Shown here: piece after piece, positions 51,820 through 64,000 of the stretch | Layout of the letters: each line of letters starts with the position of its first letter | How positions within the stretch are numbered: position 1 is the first letter of the stretch | Source: Streptomyces katrae | Lineage (GTDB): Bacteria; Actinomycetota; Actinomycetes; Streptomycetales; Streptomycetaceae | Assembly (NCBI RefSeq): GCF_002028425.1 | Contig: NZ_CP020042.1 | Coordinates: 4,092,001-4,156,000 of the forward strand | Direction of reading: 5' to 3' | Length of the DNA stretch: 64,000 nucleotides | Notes under the pieces: generated by a model | Told to the model about the DNA's origin: nothing | Seen by the model: only the letters and a program-made list of their open reading frames with translations | The model's database searches: none | Translations under genes and position numbers: made by a program

Positions 51820-54033
51820 GTGCGCTGGTTGGTCGGGTGGAGCAGTATCGCCGCGAGCTTCGGCACGGCCGGACGCGTCCCGCCGCCGGCCGGCGGGACC
51901 TCGCACGACACCCCCTACGGCGAACCCCTGCACGGCGGCATCGCCGACGCCGCCCACGCCGACGATCCCGCAGGCCAGGACGCCGAACGCACCGTCCACC
52001 CGGTCGGCGCCCAGCTCCTGTGGGGCGACCCCGACCCCCTCTGGGCCGTCGGCGACTGGCGCCCCGACGAGATCCGCACCGTCACCGCCGACCCGGCCGA
52101 CCCCTTCACCCGGCTCGCCGTCCTCGGCTGCTGCGGCGCCACCGACGAGGAGCTGCGCCGCGCCCTGTACGCCGCCCGCGGCGGCGCCCTGCGCCACCTC
52201 ACCGAATGGCCCGGCAGCTACACCGCCGTCGTCCAGGCCGGCCGGCGCATCACCGTCCTTGGCGACCTCGCCGGCGCCCGCCCCGTCTTCTACACCCCCT
52301 GGGCGGGCGGCACCGCGTACGCCACCGCCGCCCTGCCCCTCGCCGACCTCATCGGCGCACAGCTCGACATCGGCCACCTCGCCGCCCTGCTCGCCTGCCC
52401 CGACAGCCCCGAGGCACTGGGCGACGGCACCCCCTACGCCGGTGTGCGCCGCATCCCGCCCGGGCACACCCTGATCCTGCGCGAGGGCTCCCGCGAGATC
52501 ACCGGGTACGAGCCGGTGGCCTCCCTCGCCGTGGCCGCCCCGGAAGCCGACCCGGAGGGGGCGGTCGAGGGAGTGCGGGAAGCGTTGACGGCCGCGGTGC
52601 GCGCCCGGCTCACAGCCCCCCGGCATGCTCCCGACACCCTCCTGCCCGACCCCGGACCCGTGCCCGGAATGGGCCCCGCCGACCGCCGCGCCGCCCGCGG
52701 CGCCCCCGCCCCCGGAGTCGGCGCCGACCTCTCCGGCGGCACCGCCTCCGCCACCGTCGCCCTCCTCGCCGCCGGACTCCCCGGCGCCCCCGGCACCCTG
52801 CCCGGCTCCGGCTCCCGCCTCCTCGCCGTCACCTTCAACGACCTCGCCACCCCGCGCGGCCGCGAAGCCGAACTGGAACGCGCCCACGCCCTCGCCGCCG
52901 ACCCCCGCCTCCACCACGTCGTCGTGGCCGCCGCCGAGGAAGCCCTCCCCTACGCCGACCTCGACGGCCCCCTCACCGACGAACCCGGCCCCTGCCTCGT
53001 CAGCGCCGCCCGCGACCGGCGCCGTCTCGCCGCCGGCTCCGCCGACCACTTCACCGGCCACGGCGCCCGCCAGGTCCTCGACGCCCACCCCGCCCGCATG
53101 GCCGACCTCCTGCTCGACCGCCGGCGCCGCCACCTGCTGCGCCCCGTCGCCGCCCTCGCCCGCTCCGCCCCCGAAGGCCCCCTGCTCGTCCCCTTCTCCG
53201 TCTACTCCGCCGCCCGCCGCCTCGCCCGCACGCCGTACCGCACGGGCATCGAAGCGGCCGCGGCCCGGCTGCGCGAGGGCGGCGTCACCACCGCCGCCTC
53301 CGGGCCGGTCGACGCCTCCCTGGCCGCCCTCACCTGGTCCCGGCCCGGACCGGCCGCCGGCTGGCTGACCGGGGAGGCACTGGCGGAAGTATCGATCCGC
53401 CTGCGCGCCGCCGCCGGCCGCCCCCCGCTCTCCCTGCGGCCCGGCGAGGCCCGCGCCCGCGCCCTGCTGGCCCGCCACGCCGCCGACCACCGGGTCTTCG
53501 AGCAGGCCGTCGAGGTCCGCAGCCAGCGCCTGCACGCCCCGTTCCTCGACAACCAGGTCGTACGGGCCGCCCGCGCCCTGCCGGAGTCCCTGCGGGTGCA
53601 GCCCGGGGCCCGCGCCGAGATCCTGCGCAGCGTGCTGGCCTCCGCCGGGGTGCGGGAGCTCCCGCCCGGCTGGGGGGTCTCCGCGCCGGGGCCGAACGAG
53701 ACCGCCGTACGGCTGGGGCTGCGGGCCGCCCTCACCTCCCTGCTGGCCCTCTTCAACGCACCGCTGCTGGCCGACGCCGGGCTGGTCGAGGCCCGCGTGG
53801 TGCGGCAGGCGTTGACCGACGCCGCCGACGGCCGGCCCGTACCGCTCGACGGGCTGGCGGAACTCGTCTCGATGGAACTGTGGCTCCGCCGGCTGATGTC
53901 CCGCCGGGGCACCTGCTGGACGGGCACGTCCACCCCCCGCCGCCGAGCGGTCCCACCCCTCCCGACCCCCCTTCCCCGCCTCACCGCAACCCCCCTCCCA
54001 CCCCTGCCCCTGGGCGGCCCGACGAGCCGCTAG
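51820..54033 (+). CDS. Asparagine-synthase-like protein without catalytic Cys
   Basis: 737 residues from GTG 51820 (product VRWLVGWSSIAASF). The N-terminal half has the glutaminase-like fold (GAQLLWGDPDPLWAVGDWR, DEELRRALYAARGGALRHLTEWPGSYTAVV) but Met is followed by Arg-Trp rather than Cys, so it cannot hydrolyse glutamine. The synthase half keeps a PP-loop-like VGADLSGGTASATVALLAAG and VRSQRLHAPFLDNQVVRAA. I recall the equivalent S. coelicolor gene at this position; no function is known. Amide or macrolactam formation with an amine donor is possible, but no precursor or RRE gene lies here. Confidence 0.85.
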   Translation: MRWLVGWSSIAASFGTAGRVPPPAGGTSHDTPYGEPLHGGIADAAHADDPAGQDAERTVHPVGAQLLWGDPDPLWAVGDWRPDEIRTVTADPADPFTRLAVLGCCGATDEELRRALYAARGGALRHLTEWPGSYTAVVQAGRRITVLGDLAGARPVFYTPWAGGTAYATAALPLADLIGAQLDIGHLAALLACPDSPEALGDGTPYAGVRRIPPGHTLILREGSREITGYEPVASLAVAAPEADPEGAVEGVREALTAAVRARLTAPRHAPDTLLPDPGPVPGMGPADRRAARGAPAPGVGADLSGGTASATVALLAAGLPGAPGTLPGSGSRLLAVTFNDLATPRGREAELERAHALAADPRLHHVVVAAAEEALPYADLDGPLTDEPGPCLVSAARDRRRLAAGSADHFTGHGARQVLDAHPARMADLLLDRRRRHLLRPVAALARSAPEGPLLVPFSVYSAARRLARTPYRTGIEAAAARLREGGVTTAASGPVDASLAALTWSRPGPAAGWLTGEALAEVSIRLRAAAGRPPLSLRPGEARARALLARHAADHRVFEQAVEVRSQRLHAPFLDNQVVRAARALPESLRVQPGARAEILRSVLASAGVRELPPGWGVSAPGPNETAVRLGLRAALTSLLALFNAPLLADAGLVEARVVRQALTDAADGRPVPLDGLAELVSMELWLRRLMSRRGTCWTGTSTPRRRAVPPLPTPLPRLTATPLPPLPLGGPTSR

Positions 54034-54171
54034 CGGCCCGGGGGCCGGGGTCCGGGGGCCGGGGGGCGAAGCCCCCCCAGGGGTCCGGGGCGCAGCCCTG
54101 GGGAACGGGCGAAGGGCGGGGCGGGGAGAAAACCCCCGCGGCCCAGCGCAGCGACCCGGCAGAATAGCCCG

Positions 54172-57367
<3,196 letters not shown>

Positions 57368-57381
<14 letters not shown>

Positions 57382-59341
57382 TCACCGCGTCCGCCCAGCT
57401 CGCCAGCGTCGGGAGGCTCCCCTGCCCGGCCTGCTCCACCACCAGCCGCAGCGTCGAACGCCCGGCCAGCGGCGCCTGGACGGCCGCCGGGGCGTCCCCG
57501 TACCCGAGCACGCCCGAACGCCACAGCCGCTGCCCGTCGGCGTAGACGGAGAACCGCACCGTCCCGTCGGTCAGCAGCGACAGCCCGTCCACCCCGGCCC
57601 GCGCCGAGAAGGAGGTGCACTGCCTGTTGAGGGTGATCTCCACCGCCGACCGGGAGCTGACGGTGATCCCCTGCCCGAACCGCTGTCCCCCGGCCACCAG
57701 CCCCCACCGCTGCCACACCCAGCTGCTGCTCCAGGTCTCCAGCTCCGGACCGGTGTGCCGGCCGAGGACCGAGTGCTCCAGCCGGGCCAGCGGGAACGCC
57801 TGGGCGGGCAGCGGCGACGGCGTGGGCCTGGGCCGGGACGACGAGGGCGACGGCGAGGGCTTCGGCCGCGGGGACAGGGACGGGGCCGCCGGCGCCGGGG
57901 CGGACACCGACGGCGACACGGGCCGAGGAGCCGCCACGGACGGCGTCGCCGTACGCGCGGGCGGTACGGGTCCACCCGCCGCCGGGGCCGGATCCGCCGG
58001 CGGGGTCGACTCCGGCGGGGTGGCCGCGGGCGCCCTGGGCACCACCGGCGCCACCGCACTGGGCGCCGACTTCGCCTCCGGCTCGGGCTCGTCCCCGGTC
58101 AGGGCGAACACCACCCCGGCGGCGGCCGCGACCGCTATACCGGCGGCGAGGGCGGCCTTGGCGGGCAGCCCCAGCCCCTCCGAGACCACCGCCCCGCCGG
58201 TCCCCCCGGCGGCACCGGCCCCACCGCCGGCCGCACCCGCGGCCCCGGCAGCACCGCCCGCGGCCCCGGCAGCAGCCCCCGCGGCCGACGACCCGCCCGC
58301 CGCGGCGGCGGCAGCACCCGCGCCTCCCGCGGCGACGACCCCGCCGGCCACCACACCGGCCGCCTTCGCGGCGTACCCGGCGGCGAACCACCCGATGACC
58401 GCCACCGGCAGCAGCGCGGGGATCCCCGCGTTCACGTCCTTGAGCTCACCGGCGACCAGCCGGCACTTGGCGCACTCCTCCAGGTGCCCCCGCAGCCCGC
58501 GCTCCGCCCGCATCCGCAGCCCGCCCCGCGCGTACGCGCCCAGCCGGTCCGCGTAGCGGGCGCAGTCCCCGCCGGCACTGAGCGCGGAGCTCACGTGCGC
58601 CTGGAGATAAGCCTGCTTGAGGCCCTCCCGGGCCCGGCTGGCCAGTACCGCCGTCGCGTTGGCGCTCAGCCCGAACAGCGGGGCGATCGCACTTGGCGAG
58701 GCCTCCTCGACCGTGGTGTGCCAGAGCACGGCCTGCCACCGCTCCGGCAGGCTCCGGAAGGCCTGCATCGCGAGGGACCGCTCGGCCTCGTGCATCGCCC
58801 GGACGTCCGCGCCCAGTTCCAGGGTGTCGTCCCCGGACAGCCCGCCCAGCGCCCCGCCGCTCTCCGCACCGGCGGCCGCCTGCTCCGCGAACACGGCGAA
58901 GTCCTCGACCAGATGCTCCCGCCGGGCCGTTTTCGCCCAGGCCGCCGCGACCCGCCGTACGGTGGTCAGCAGATAGGCCCGCACCGACTGGTCCGGGCCC
59001 GCACCGCCCCGCACCGCCTGGAGCGTCCGCGCGAACACCTCGGCGGTCAGGTCGTCGGCGGTGTGCCCGTCCCGGCAGCAGGTCCGCGCGTAGCGCCGGA
59101 CGGCCTCGGCGTGCCGGCGGAACAGCTCCTCGTACGCGCCGTCGTCGCCGCCGCGCATCCGGGCGACCAAGTCCCCGTCGGACGGCGGCAGCTCGCCGCC
59201 GCCCGCCCCGGAAGCGGCGTGCCGCCCCCGGCCGGGCTCGCGCTGGGCCGGGACCTGCCGGGCGGGCAGGCTGCCCGCCGACGCCCCGCCACTCGCGTCA
59301 CTGACGCCACCGGGAGACTCGTCCCGCCCGTCAACGCTCAT
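57368..59341 (-). CDS. ECF sigma factor with zinc finger, membrane segment and NPCBM-like sensor domain
   Basis: 657 residues from ATG 59341. Sigma2 (AYEELFRRHAEAVRRYARTCCRDGHTADDLTAEVFARTLQ) and sigma4 (LPERWQAVLWHTTVEEASPSAIAPLFGLSANATAVLASRAREGLKQAYL) are followed by an anti-sigma-like zinc motif HLEECAKC, hydrophobic Ala/Gly-rich segments including AALAAGIAVAAAAGVVFAL, a long Pro/Ser linker and a C-terminal beta domain (LEHSVLGRHTGPELETWSSSW ... ITLNRQCTSF) that resembles the carbohydrate-binding NPCBM module. This puts sigma, its own inhibitor-like finger and an extracellular sensor in one chain. Confidence 0.9.
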
Positions 59342-59746
59342 CGCGGAAGCCCCCGCACGACACACTCAGACCGGTCCACCGATCCAGCGTGTCACACGGC
59401 AGGGCCGCCCCGGCCCGCCTTCCGCGCCATCCACCCATCCGGGGACAATCCGGCGATCACCGAACCGCTCCTCACCCCTTCGAGTGACCGCCCGCACCAG
59501 CCGCCCAGTTGACCCCAGGCAGCCGGACCGCCGGGCCCGGCCGGCCCCCACCCCTGCGGGGACCGGCCGGACCGACGACACGAGACGAGACGGCACGAGA
59601 CGGCACGGGACGCCAGGCCACGGCAGAAGACGACACCGCCCGCGCGGACCCGCAGCCGGGCCCTACGCCGCACGACTCACGCCGCACGACTCACGCCGCA
59701 CGACTCACGCCGCACGACTCACGCCGCACGACTCACGCCGCACGAC
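59342..59746. other. Intergenic region with tandem repeats
   Basis: About 400 bp between the sigma-factor start and the atrA stop. It includes short GAGACGGCAC-type repeats near 59585-59610 and the 14-bp array listed separately. No gene recognised. Confidence 0.5.
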
Positions 59747-59750
59747 TCAC
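59667..59750. repeat. 14-bp tandem repeat at the 3' end of atrA
   Basis: Six perfect head-to-tail copies of GCCGCACGACTCAC, then a broken copy. The last unit contains the atrA stop codon (59747-59749). Confidence 0.93.
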
Positions 59751-60514
59751 GCCGTGCGGGACCGCAGCCCCTCCAGCAGGATGTCCAGCAGCCGGGCCGA
59801 AGCGGCGGCCTGCTGTGCCGGGTCCGGCAGCGCGGGCGCGGCGGTCGCGATCACCAGCAGCACATCGGCCACCGTGACATCGGTCCGCAGCTCACCGGCC
59901 TCCCGCGCCCGGTCCACCAGCCGGCCGACGACCTCCAGCAGCGCACCCGCGCCCGCGTCCTCCGACGGCTCGTCCTCGACCGGGTTCCGCGCGCCCACGA
60001 CGCGCAGGTCCGGAGCCCCGCCCGCGACGGCCTGCCGCTGGTGCGGAACCCGGGCCGCGCCCTCGTCCTCGGCGTCCTCCTCGGCCGAGCCGACCCGCAG
60101 CACCTGCGGGGGCAGCAGCCGGCCCGCGCCCGAGGCCACGGAGGTGCGAAGGAACCGCGACAGCGCCTGCCACGGCTCCTCCTCCTGGCCCAGAGCGGAC
60201 TTCGCCTGCTCCGTCAGCCGGGCGGTCTCCTCCTCGGCTATGCGCCGGACCAGCACGTCCTTGCTGGGGAACCGCCGGTAGACCGTCCCGACGCCGACCC
60301 GGGCGCGCCGCGCCACGTCCTCCATCGGGGCCCCGTAGCCCAGCTCGCCGAAGACCTCGCGCGCGGCACGCAGGACGTGCTCGAGGTTGCGCTGCGCATC
60401 GACGCGCAGCGGCGTCGAGCGGCCCGTGCCGTGGGTGGTCGTGCCCGCGATCACACGGCCGCCGCTCTCTGCGGACAGAGCGGTGGCAGAACCATGGAAA
60501 TCGGAAATATGCAT
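59747..60514 (-). CDS. atrA: TetR-family regulator AtrA
   Basis: 255 residues. TetR helix-turn-helix in NLEHVLRAAREVFGELGYGAPMEDVARRARVGVGTVYRRFPSKDVLV (about 43-89), then an all-helical ligand domain with an Ala/Glu-rich middle (VGSAEEDAEDEGAARV), ending LLDILLEGLRSRTA. Position next to NDH-2 and the phosphatase matches what I remember of S. coelicolor SCO4118, AtrA, which activates actII-ORF4 and other antibiotic genes. The start at 60514 gives MHISDFHG; internal starts would remove only the N-terminal tail. Confidence 0.88.
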   Translation of the reverse strand: MHISDFHGSATALSAESGGRVIAGTTTHGTGRSTPLRVDAQRNLEHVLRAAREVFGELGYGAPMEDVARRARVGVGTVYRRFPSKDVLVRRIAEEETARLTEQAKSALGQEEEPWQALSRFLRTSVASGAGRLLPPQVLRVGSAEEDAEDEGAARVPHQRQAVAGGAPDLRVVGARNPVEDEPSEDAGAGALLEVVGRLVDRAREAGELRTDVTVADVLLVIATAAPALPDPAQQAAASARLLDILLEGLRSRTA

Positions 60515-60856
60515 ATGTATCCCCCGGTAATCATTTGTCTCCCCCCGGAGACACTCCCCGCCTTCGTGTCGAGGGGGGCCACGGTCATGAGGGCCCTGGT
60601 CCTACTCCTCGACGAGATACGAACATAGTTGAGCCAGAGTCAATTCAGAAGAGGCAGCCCCCGACGGAGCACCGCCCGATCGGAGCATTCACCCCCACTT
60701 TTCCGCCGCAAGCCCCCGGAATCACCCCCTCCGCATGCTCTGACCTGCGAACTTCTCACCCGACCCGGCCCGCCCGGCCACCCCGGCCCACCCCCACCAC
60801 TGGTCACACAATTTGTCGGGCCTGTGGACAAACTCCCGGCCACGTTGCGTCATGGG
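60515..60856. promoter_or_regulatory. Divergent atrA-NDH-2 promoter region
   Basis: 342 bp. A TTGA-N7-TCAA dyad at 60629-60643 could be a regulator site, as could CATATGTAT near 60512-60520. No gene seen, although a GTG at about 60824 would extend the NDH-2 frame. Confidence 0.4.
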
Positions 60857-62275
60857 ATGGTGAAGGCTGCTAACTCGCGGGGCGACGCCCCCGGTACCCC
60901 GCCCCGCACGCGCATCCTCGTCATCGGCGGCGGATACGTCGGCATGTACACCGCCCTGGGCCTCCAGCGGAAGCTCAGATCCGGCGAAGCCGAGGTCACC
61001 GTGGTCACCCCCGAGCCGTACATGACGTACCAGCCCTTCCTCCCGGAAGCCGCCGCGGGCGCGATCTCCCCCCGCCACGTCGTCATCCCCCTGCGCCGCG
61101 TCCTCGACCGCTGCCGCATCGTCATCGGCCAGGCCCAGCGCATCGACCACGCCAAACGGACGGCGACCGTCACCACCCTCGCCACCCCCGAAGAGGGCAC
61201 CGGCGACCTCCAGATCGAGTACGACGAACTCGTCCTCGCCCCCGGCTCCGTCTCCCGCACCCTCCCCGTCCCCGGCCTGGCCGACTACGGCATCGGGTTC
61301 AAAACCGTGGAAGAGGCCATCGGCCTGCGCAACCACGTCATCGAACAGATGGACATCGCCTCCTCCACCCGCGACCCCGCGATCCGCGACGCCGCCCTCA
61401 CCTTCGTCTTCGTCGGCGGCGGATTCGCCGGCGTCGAAGCACTCGGCGAACTCGAGGACATGGCCCGCTACGCGGCCCGGTACTACCACAACATCAAGCC
61501 CGAGGACATGAAATGGGTGCTGGTCGAGGCCAGCGACCGGATCCTCCCCGAGGTCGGCCCCGAAATGGGCACCTACACCGTCCGCGAACTGCGCCGCCGC
61601 AACATCGACGTCCGCCTCGAAACCCGGCTCGAATCCTGCGAGAACCGCGTCGCCGTCCTCAGCGACGGCGCCCGCTTCCCCACCCGCACCGTCGTCTGGA
61701 CCGCCGGCGTCAAACCCCACCCCGTCCTCGCCGCCAGCGACCTGCCCAGGAACGAACGCGGCCGCCTGCGCTGCACCTCCTTCCTCACCGTCGAAGGAGT
61801 CGAACACGCCTGGGCCGCGGGCGACGCCGCCGCCGTCCCCGACATCACCGCCCAGACCCCCGGCAGCGAATGCGCCCCCAACGCCCAGCACGCCGTCCGC
61901 CAGGCCAGACAGCTCGCCGACAACATCGTCGCCGCCCTCCGCGACGAGGCCCTCACCGAATACGCCCACAAATACGCCGGCTCCGTCGCCTCCCTCGGCC
62001 TCCACAAGGGCGTCGCACACGTCTACGGACGCAAGATCAAGGGCTACCCCGCCTGGCTCATGCACCGCACCTACCACCTCAGCCGCGTCCCCACCTTCAA
62101 CCGCAAGATGCGGGTACTCGCCGAATGGACCCTCGCCGGACTCTTCACCCGCGAGATCGTCTCCCTCGGATCCCTCGAACACCCCAGGGCAGAATTCGAA
62201 CTCGCCGCCGGCGGAGGCCCCCGGCACCACCTCCAGCACCCCGCCCCCAACCCCCCGGCCGACAGCGAGGGCTGA
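60857..62275 (+). CDS. ndh: Type II NADH dehydrogenase (NDH-2)
   Basis: 472 residues from ATG 60857. Two dinucleotide folds: RILVIGGGYVGMYTALGLQRKL (FAD) and LTFVFVGGGFAGVEALGELEDMA (NADH), with AWAAGDAAAVPD and the C-terminal amphipathic region (YHLSRVPTFNRKMRVLAEWTLAGLF) that holds single-subunit NADH:quinone oxidoreductases at the membrane. It feeds electrons to menaquinone without proton pumping. Divergent from atrA. The long open frame on the opposite strand is a shadow. Confidence 0.94.
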   Translation: MVKAANSRGDAPGTPPRTRILVIGGGYVGMYTALGLQRKLRSGEAEVTVVTPEPYMTYQPFLPEAAAGAISPRHVVIPLRRVLDRCRIVIGQAQRIDHAKRTATVTTLATPEEGTGDLQIEYDELVLAPGSVSRTLPVPGLADYGIGFKTVEEAIGLRNHVIEQMDIASSTRDPAIRDAALTFVFVGGGFAGVEALGELEDMARYAARYYHNIKPEDMKWVLVEASDRILPEVGPEMGTYTVRELRRRNIDVRLETRLESCENRVAVLSDGARFPTRTVVWTAGVKPHPVLAASDLPRNERGRLRCTSFLTVEGVEHAWAAGDAAAVPDITAQTPGSECAPNAQHAVRQARQLADNIVAALRDEALTEYAHKYAGSVASLGLHKGVAHVYGRKIKGYPAWLMHRTYHLSRVPTFNRKMRVLAEWTLAGLFTREIVSLGSLEHPRAEFELAAGGGPRHHLQHPAPNPPADSEG

Positions 62276-62447
62276 CGTTGTCAGTGCGGTCCGCCACACT
62301 GGACGTGTGACCATAGGTGGGCTCACACCTGCACAGAGTGACGCCCCACGGAGTGACAGCAGCAAGCGACCGACCACACGGGGCACCTCCCGGCACCACC
62401 GGGAGGAGACACCGCGACCACTTGCGACACCACGAGGCTTGAACGCA

Positions 62448-64000
62448 GTGAACTTCACGCGCTGGAGCGCCCGGCTTCCCGGCACGCAGCGCCGCGCCGC
62501 CGCCCGGAACGAGCACGCCGCCGCCCAGGCCAAAAGGGGTGAAGGCTCCGTCCCGGCAGCCCGCGGCGCCGCCGCCCACCCCGCCGCGCCCCCCGAGGGC
62601 AGTCCCGCCGACGCCACCGTCTCCGGCACCGGCACGGCCCCGCTCCCCGCCGCACCCGCCCTCGACGAGCTCTCCGTCAAGGAGGTCCTCGGCCTCCTCC
62701 CCGCCCTCGTCGCCCTCGTCCACGGCCCCGAGCACCGCGTCGCCTACGTCAACGACGCCTACACCGCCGGCTTCGGCCCCCGCACCACCGGCGCCCCCGC
62801 ACACCTCGCCCTCCCCGAACTCGGCGAGCTCGGCCTGCTCCCCCTCCTCGACCAGGTCCAGCGCAGCGGCAAACCCCGCACCGCCAAGAACCGCCAGGCC
62901 CCCGGCGGCGGCAGCTCCTACACCGTCACCTGCACCCCCGTACGGTTCCCCAAGGCCGACACCGACGGCCGGCCCGACCCCCACCACACCGGGATCCTCG
63001 TCCACCTCGCCGACGTCACCGACCACGCCGAAGCCGTCGACCGCCTCCGCGCCAGCGAACGCCGCCAGCGCGAAGCCGCCGTCACCCTCCAGCGCTCCCT
63101 CCTCCCGCAGGAACTCGAACAGCCCGACGACCTCCGCATCTCCGCCACCTACCAGCCCGGCGGCACCGAAGCCGCCGTCGGCGGCGACTGGTACGACGTC
63201 ATCACCCTCGGCGCCGGCCGCACCGCCCTCGTCATGGGCGACGTCATGGGCCGCGGGGTGCGCGCCGCCGCCGTCATGGGCCAGCTGCGCACCGCCGTCC
63301 GCGCCTACGCCCGCCTCGACCTGCCCCCGCACGAGGTGCTCCAGCTCCTCGACGGACTCGCCGCCGAGATCGACGCCAGCCAGATCGCCACCTGCGTCTA
63401 CGCCGTCCACGACCCCAACGAAGGCCTCCTCGCCTACGCCTCCGCCGGCCACCTCCCCATCCTCGTCCGCGACGAAGACGGCACCGTCCGCCGCGCCGCC
63501 GACCCCACCGGCCCCCCGCTCGGCACCGGCGGCTGGCTCCACACCTCCGGCACCATCGCGCTGGGCCCCGGCTCCACCGCCGTCCTCTACACCGACGGCC
63601 TCGTCGAACGCCGCGGCGAGGACATCGACGAAGGCGTCTCCGCCCTCGAACGCGCCCTCGCCGGAGCCCAGGGCACCCCCGCGATCATCTGCGACCGCCT
63701 CATGCGCGCCCTCGGCGTCGACGCCGACCACGACGACGACGTCGCCGTCATGGTCCTCCAGCAGCCCGCCCGCACCGGAGCCGACGCCGAGCTCTTCCAC
63801 AACGCCGCCCTCGAACTCCTCGGCGGCGTCGAGGCCGCCCCCCGCGCCCGCGCCTTCGCCCAGGGCGTCCTCACCTCCTGGCGCTTCCCCATCGAGCTCC
63901 GCGACCTCGGCGTCCTCGCCGCCAGCGAACTCGTCGCGAACTCCCTCCAGCACGGCACCCCGCCCATGCGCCTGCGCCTGCGCCGCACCGACCGCCGCCT
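62448..64000 (+). CDS. PAS-PP2C-HATPase (SpoIIE-type) regulatory phosphatase, runs off the right edge
   Basis: At least 517 residues from GTG 62448 (SD GAGG 10 nt upstream). Ala/Pro-rich N-terminus, PAS-like domain (VLGLLPALVALVHGPEHRVAYVNDAYTAGF ... LVHLADVTDHAEAVDRL), SpoIIE/PP2C domain (AAVGGDWYDVITL; LVMGDVMGRGVRAAAVMGQLRTAVRAYA; DDDVAVMVLQQP) and the start of an anti-sigma-type HATPase (WRFPIELRDLGVLAASELVANSLQHG). Such proteins switch sigma-B-like stress or development circuits in Streptomyces. The C-terminus lies outside the window. This frame is the true gene; the long minus-strand frames here are shadows. Confidence 0.92.
   Translation, partial: MNFTRWSARLPGTQRRAAARNEHAAAQAKRGEGSVPAARGAAAHPAAPPEGSPADATVSGTGTAPLPAAPALDELSVKEVLGLLPALVALVHGPEHRVAYVNDAYTAGFGPRTTGAPAHLALPELGELGLLPLLDQVQRSGKPRTAKNRQAPGGGSSYTVTCTPVRFPKADTDGRPDPHHTGILVHLADVTDHAEAVDRLRASERRQREAAVTLQRSLLPQELEQPDDLRISATYQPGGTEAAVGGDWYDVITLGAGRTALVMGDVMGRGVRAAAVMGQLRTAVRAYARLDLPPHEVLQLLDGLAAEIDASQIATCVYAVHDPNEGLLAYASAGHLPILVRDEDGTVRRAADPTGPPLGTGGWLHTSGTIALGPGSTAVLYTDGLVERRGEDIDEGVSALERALAGAQGTPAIICDRLMRALGVDADHDDDVAVMVLQQPARTGADAELFHNAALELLGGVEAAPRARAFAQGVLTSWRFPIELRDLGVLAASELVANSLQHGTPPMRLRLRRTDRR

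Noticed and set aside
60722..63953. Long minus-strand open frames over NDH-2 and the phosphatase
   Set aside because: Antisense shadows; the plus strand encodes recognisable FAD/NADH and PP2C motifs, the last one running off the edge.

Overview
This window is a linear piece of a high-GC actinobacterial chromosome, almost certainly Streptomyces. The flanks follow the order I remember from the S. coelicolor core genome around SCO4089-SCO4120: valine dehydrogenase, a conserved hypothetical, bldC, an HrpA-type helicase, then later trmB, an NsdA-like regulator, an AfsR/SARP regulator, an ECF sigma factor, atrA, NDH-2 and a SpoIIE-type phosphatase. GTG/TTG starts, 4-bp stop/start overlaps and third-position GC bias are typical of the genus.

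Layout. (1) 1-14783 is core chromosome: vdh, a hypothetical, bldC, hrpA, a DsbA/CcdA-like thiol-redox pair, tRNA genes (Asp, Phe, Asp, Glu), a small zincin, two overlapping crcB genes, a lipoprotein and a DEAD-box helicase with an Arg/Asp/Gly-rich tail. (2) tRNA-Lys(UUU) at 14784-14856 is the attachment site of a 15.4-kb integrated element (14813-30244) bounded by 52-bp perfect direct repeats. The element carries a tyrosine integrase, an XRE regulator, an excisionase-like protein and a Prim-Pol plus ATPase replication pair. Its cargo is a GNAT enzyme, an XRE/TPR regulator divergent from a 55-aa Cys-rich peptide and a PhyH-type dioxygenase, an HNH protein, a frameshifted zinc-knuckle/GIY-YIG protein, an MFS pump, an HEPN protein and a DUF6193 protein. 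I see no FtsK-like transfer gene. (3) 30245-42095 looks like a second, older island. It starts with a terminator and a decayed relaxase and ends at a degenerate copy of the tRNA-Lys 3' segment (42065-42095).

The second island holds the most unusual system in the window: a compact gene set that begins with a 22-codon peptide gene. The peptide resembles a lasso-peptide leader (KYSKP) but stops where the core should begin. It is followed by a glutamine-dependent asparagine-synthetase homologue with an extra RRE-like C-terminal domain, an AurF-like diiron oxygenase, an MFS exporter, two DNA-polymerase-beta-like nucleotidyltransferases, a stand-alone PqqD-like protein, an ArsR-type regulator, a thymidylate-kinase-like kinase, a class II aldolase and a HisC-like aminotransferase. 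No lasso B2 protease is present and the peptide has no Asp or Glu, so a standard lasso product is excluded. I infer a peptide-scaffolded or peptide-guided small-molecule pathway.

(4) 42096-64000 returns to core genes: a secreted collagen-like protein, initiator tRNA-fMet, a PP2C phosphatase, an M23 peptidase, a PrsW-type protease, trmB, an LhgO-type oxidase, the NsdA-like regulator, an asparagine-synthase-like protein without the catalytic Cys, the SARP regulator, the ECF sigma factor, atrA, NDH-2 and a SpoIIE-type phosphatase running off the right edge. I see no rRNA genes, CRISPR arrays or intact insertion sequences.
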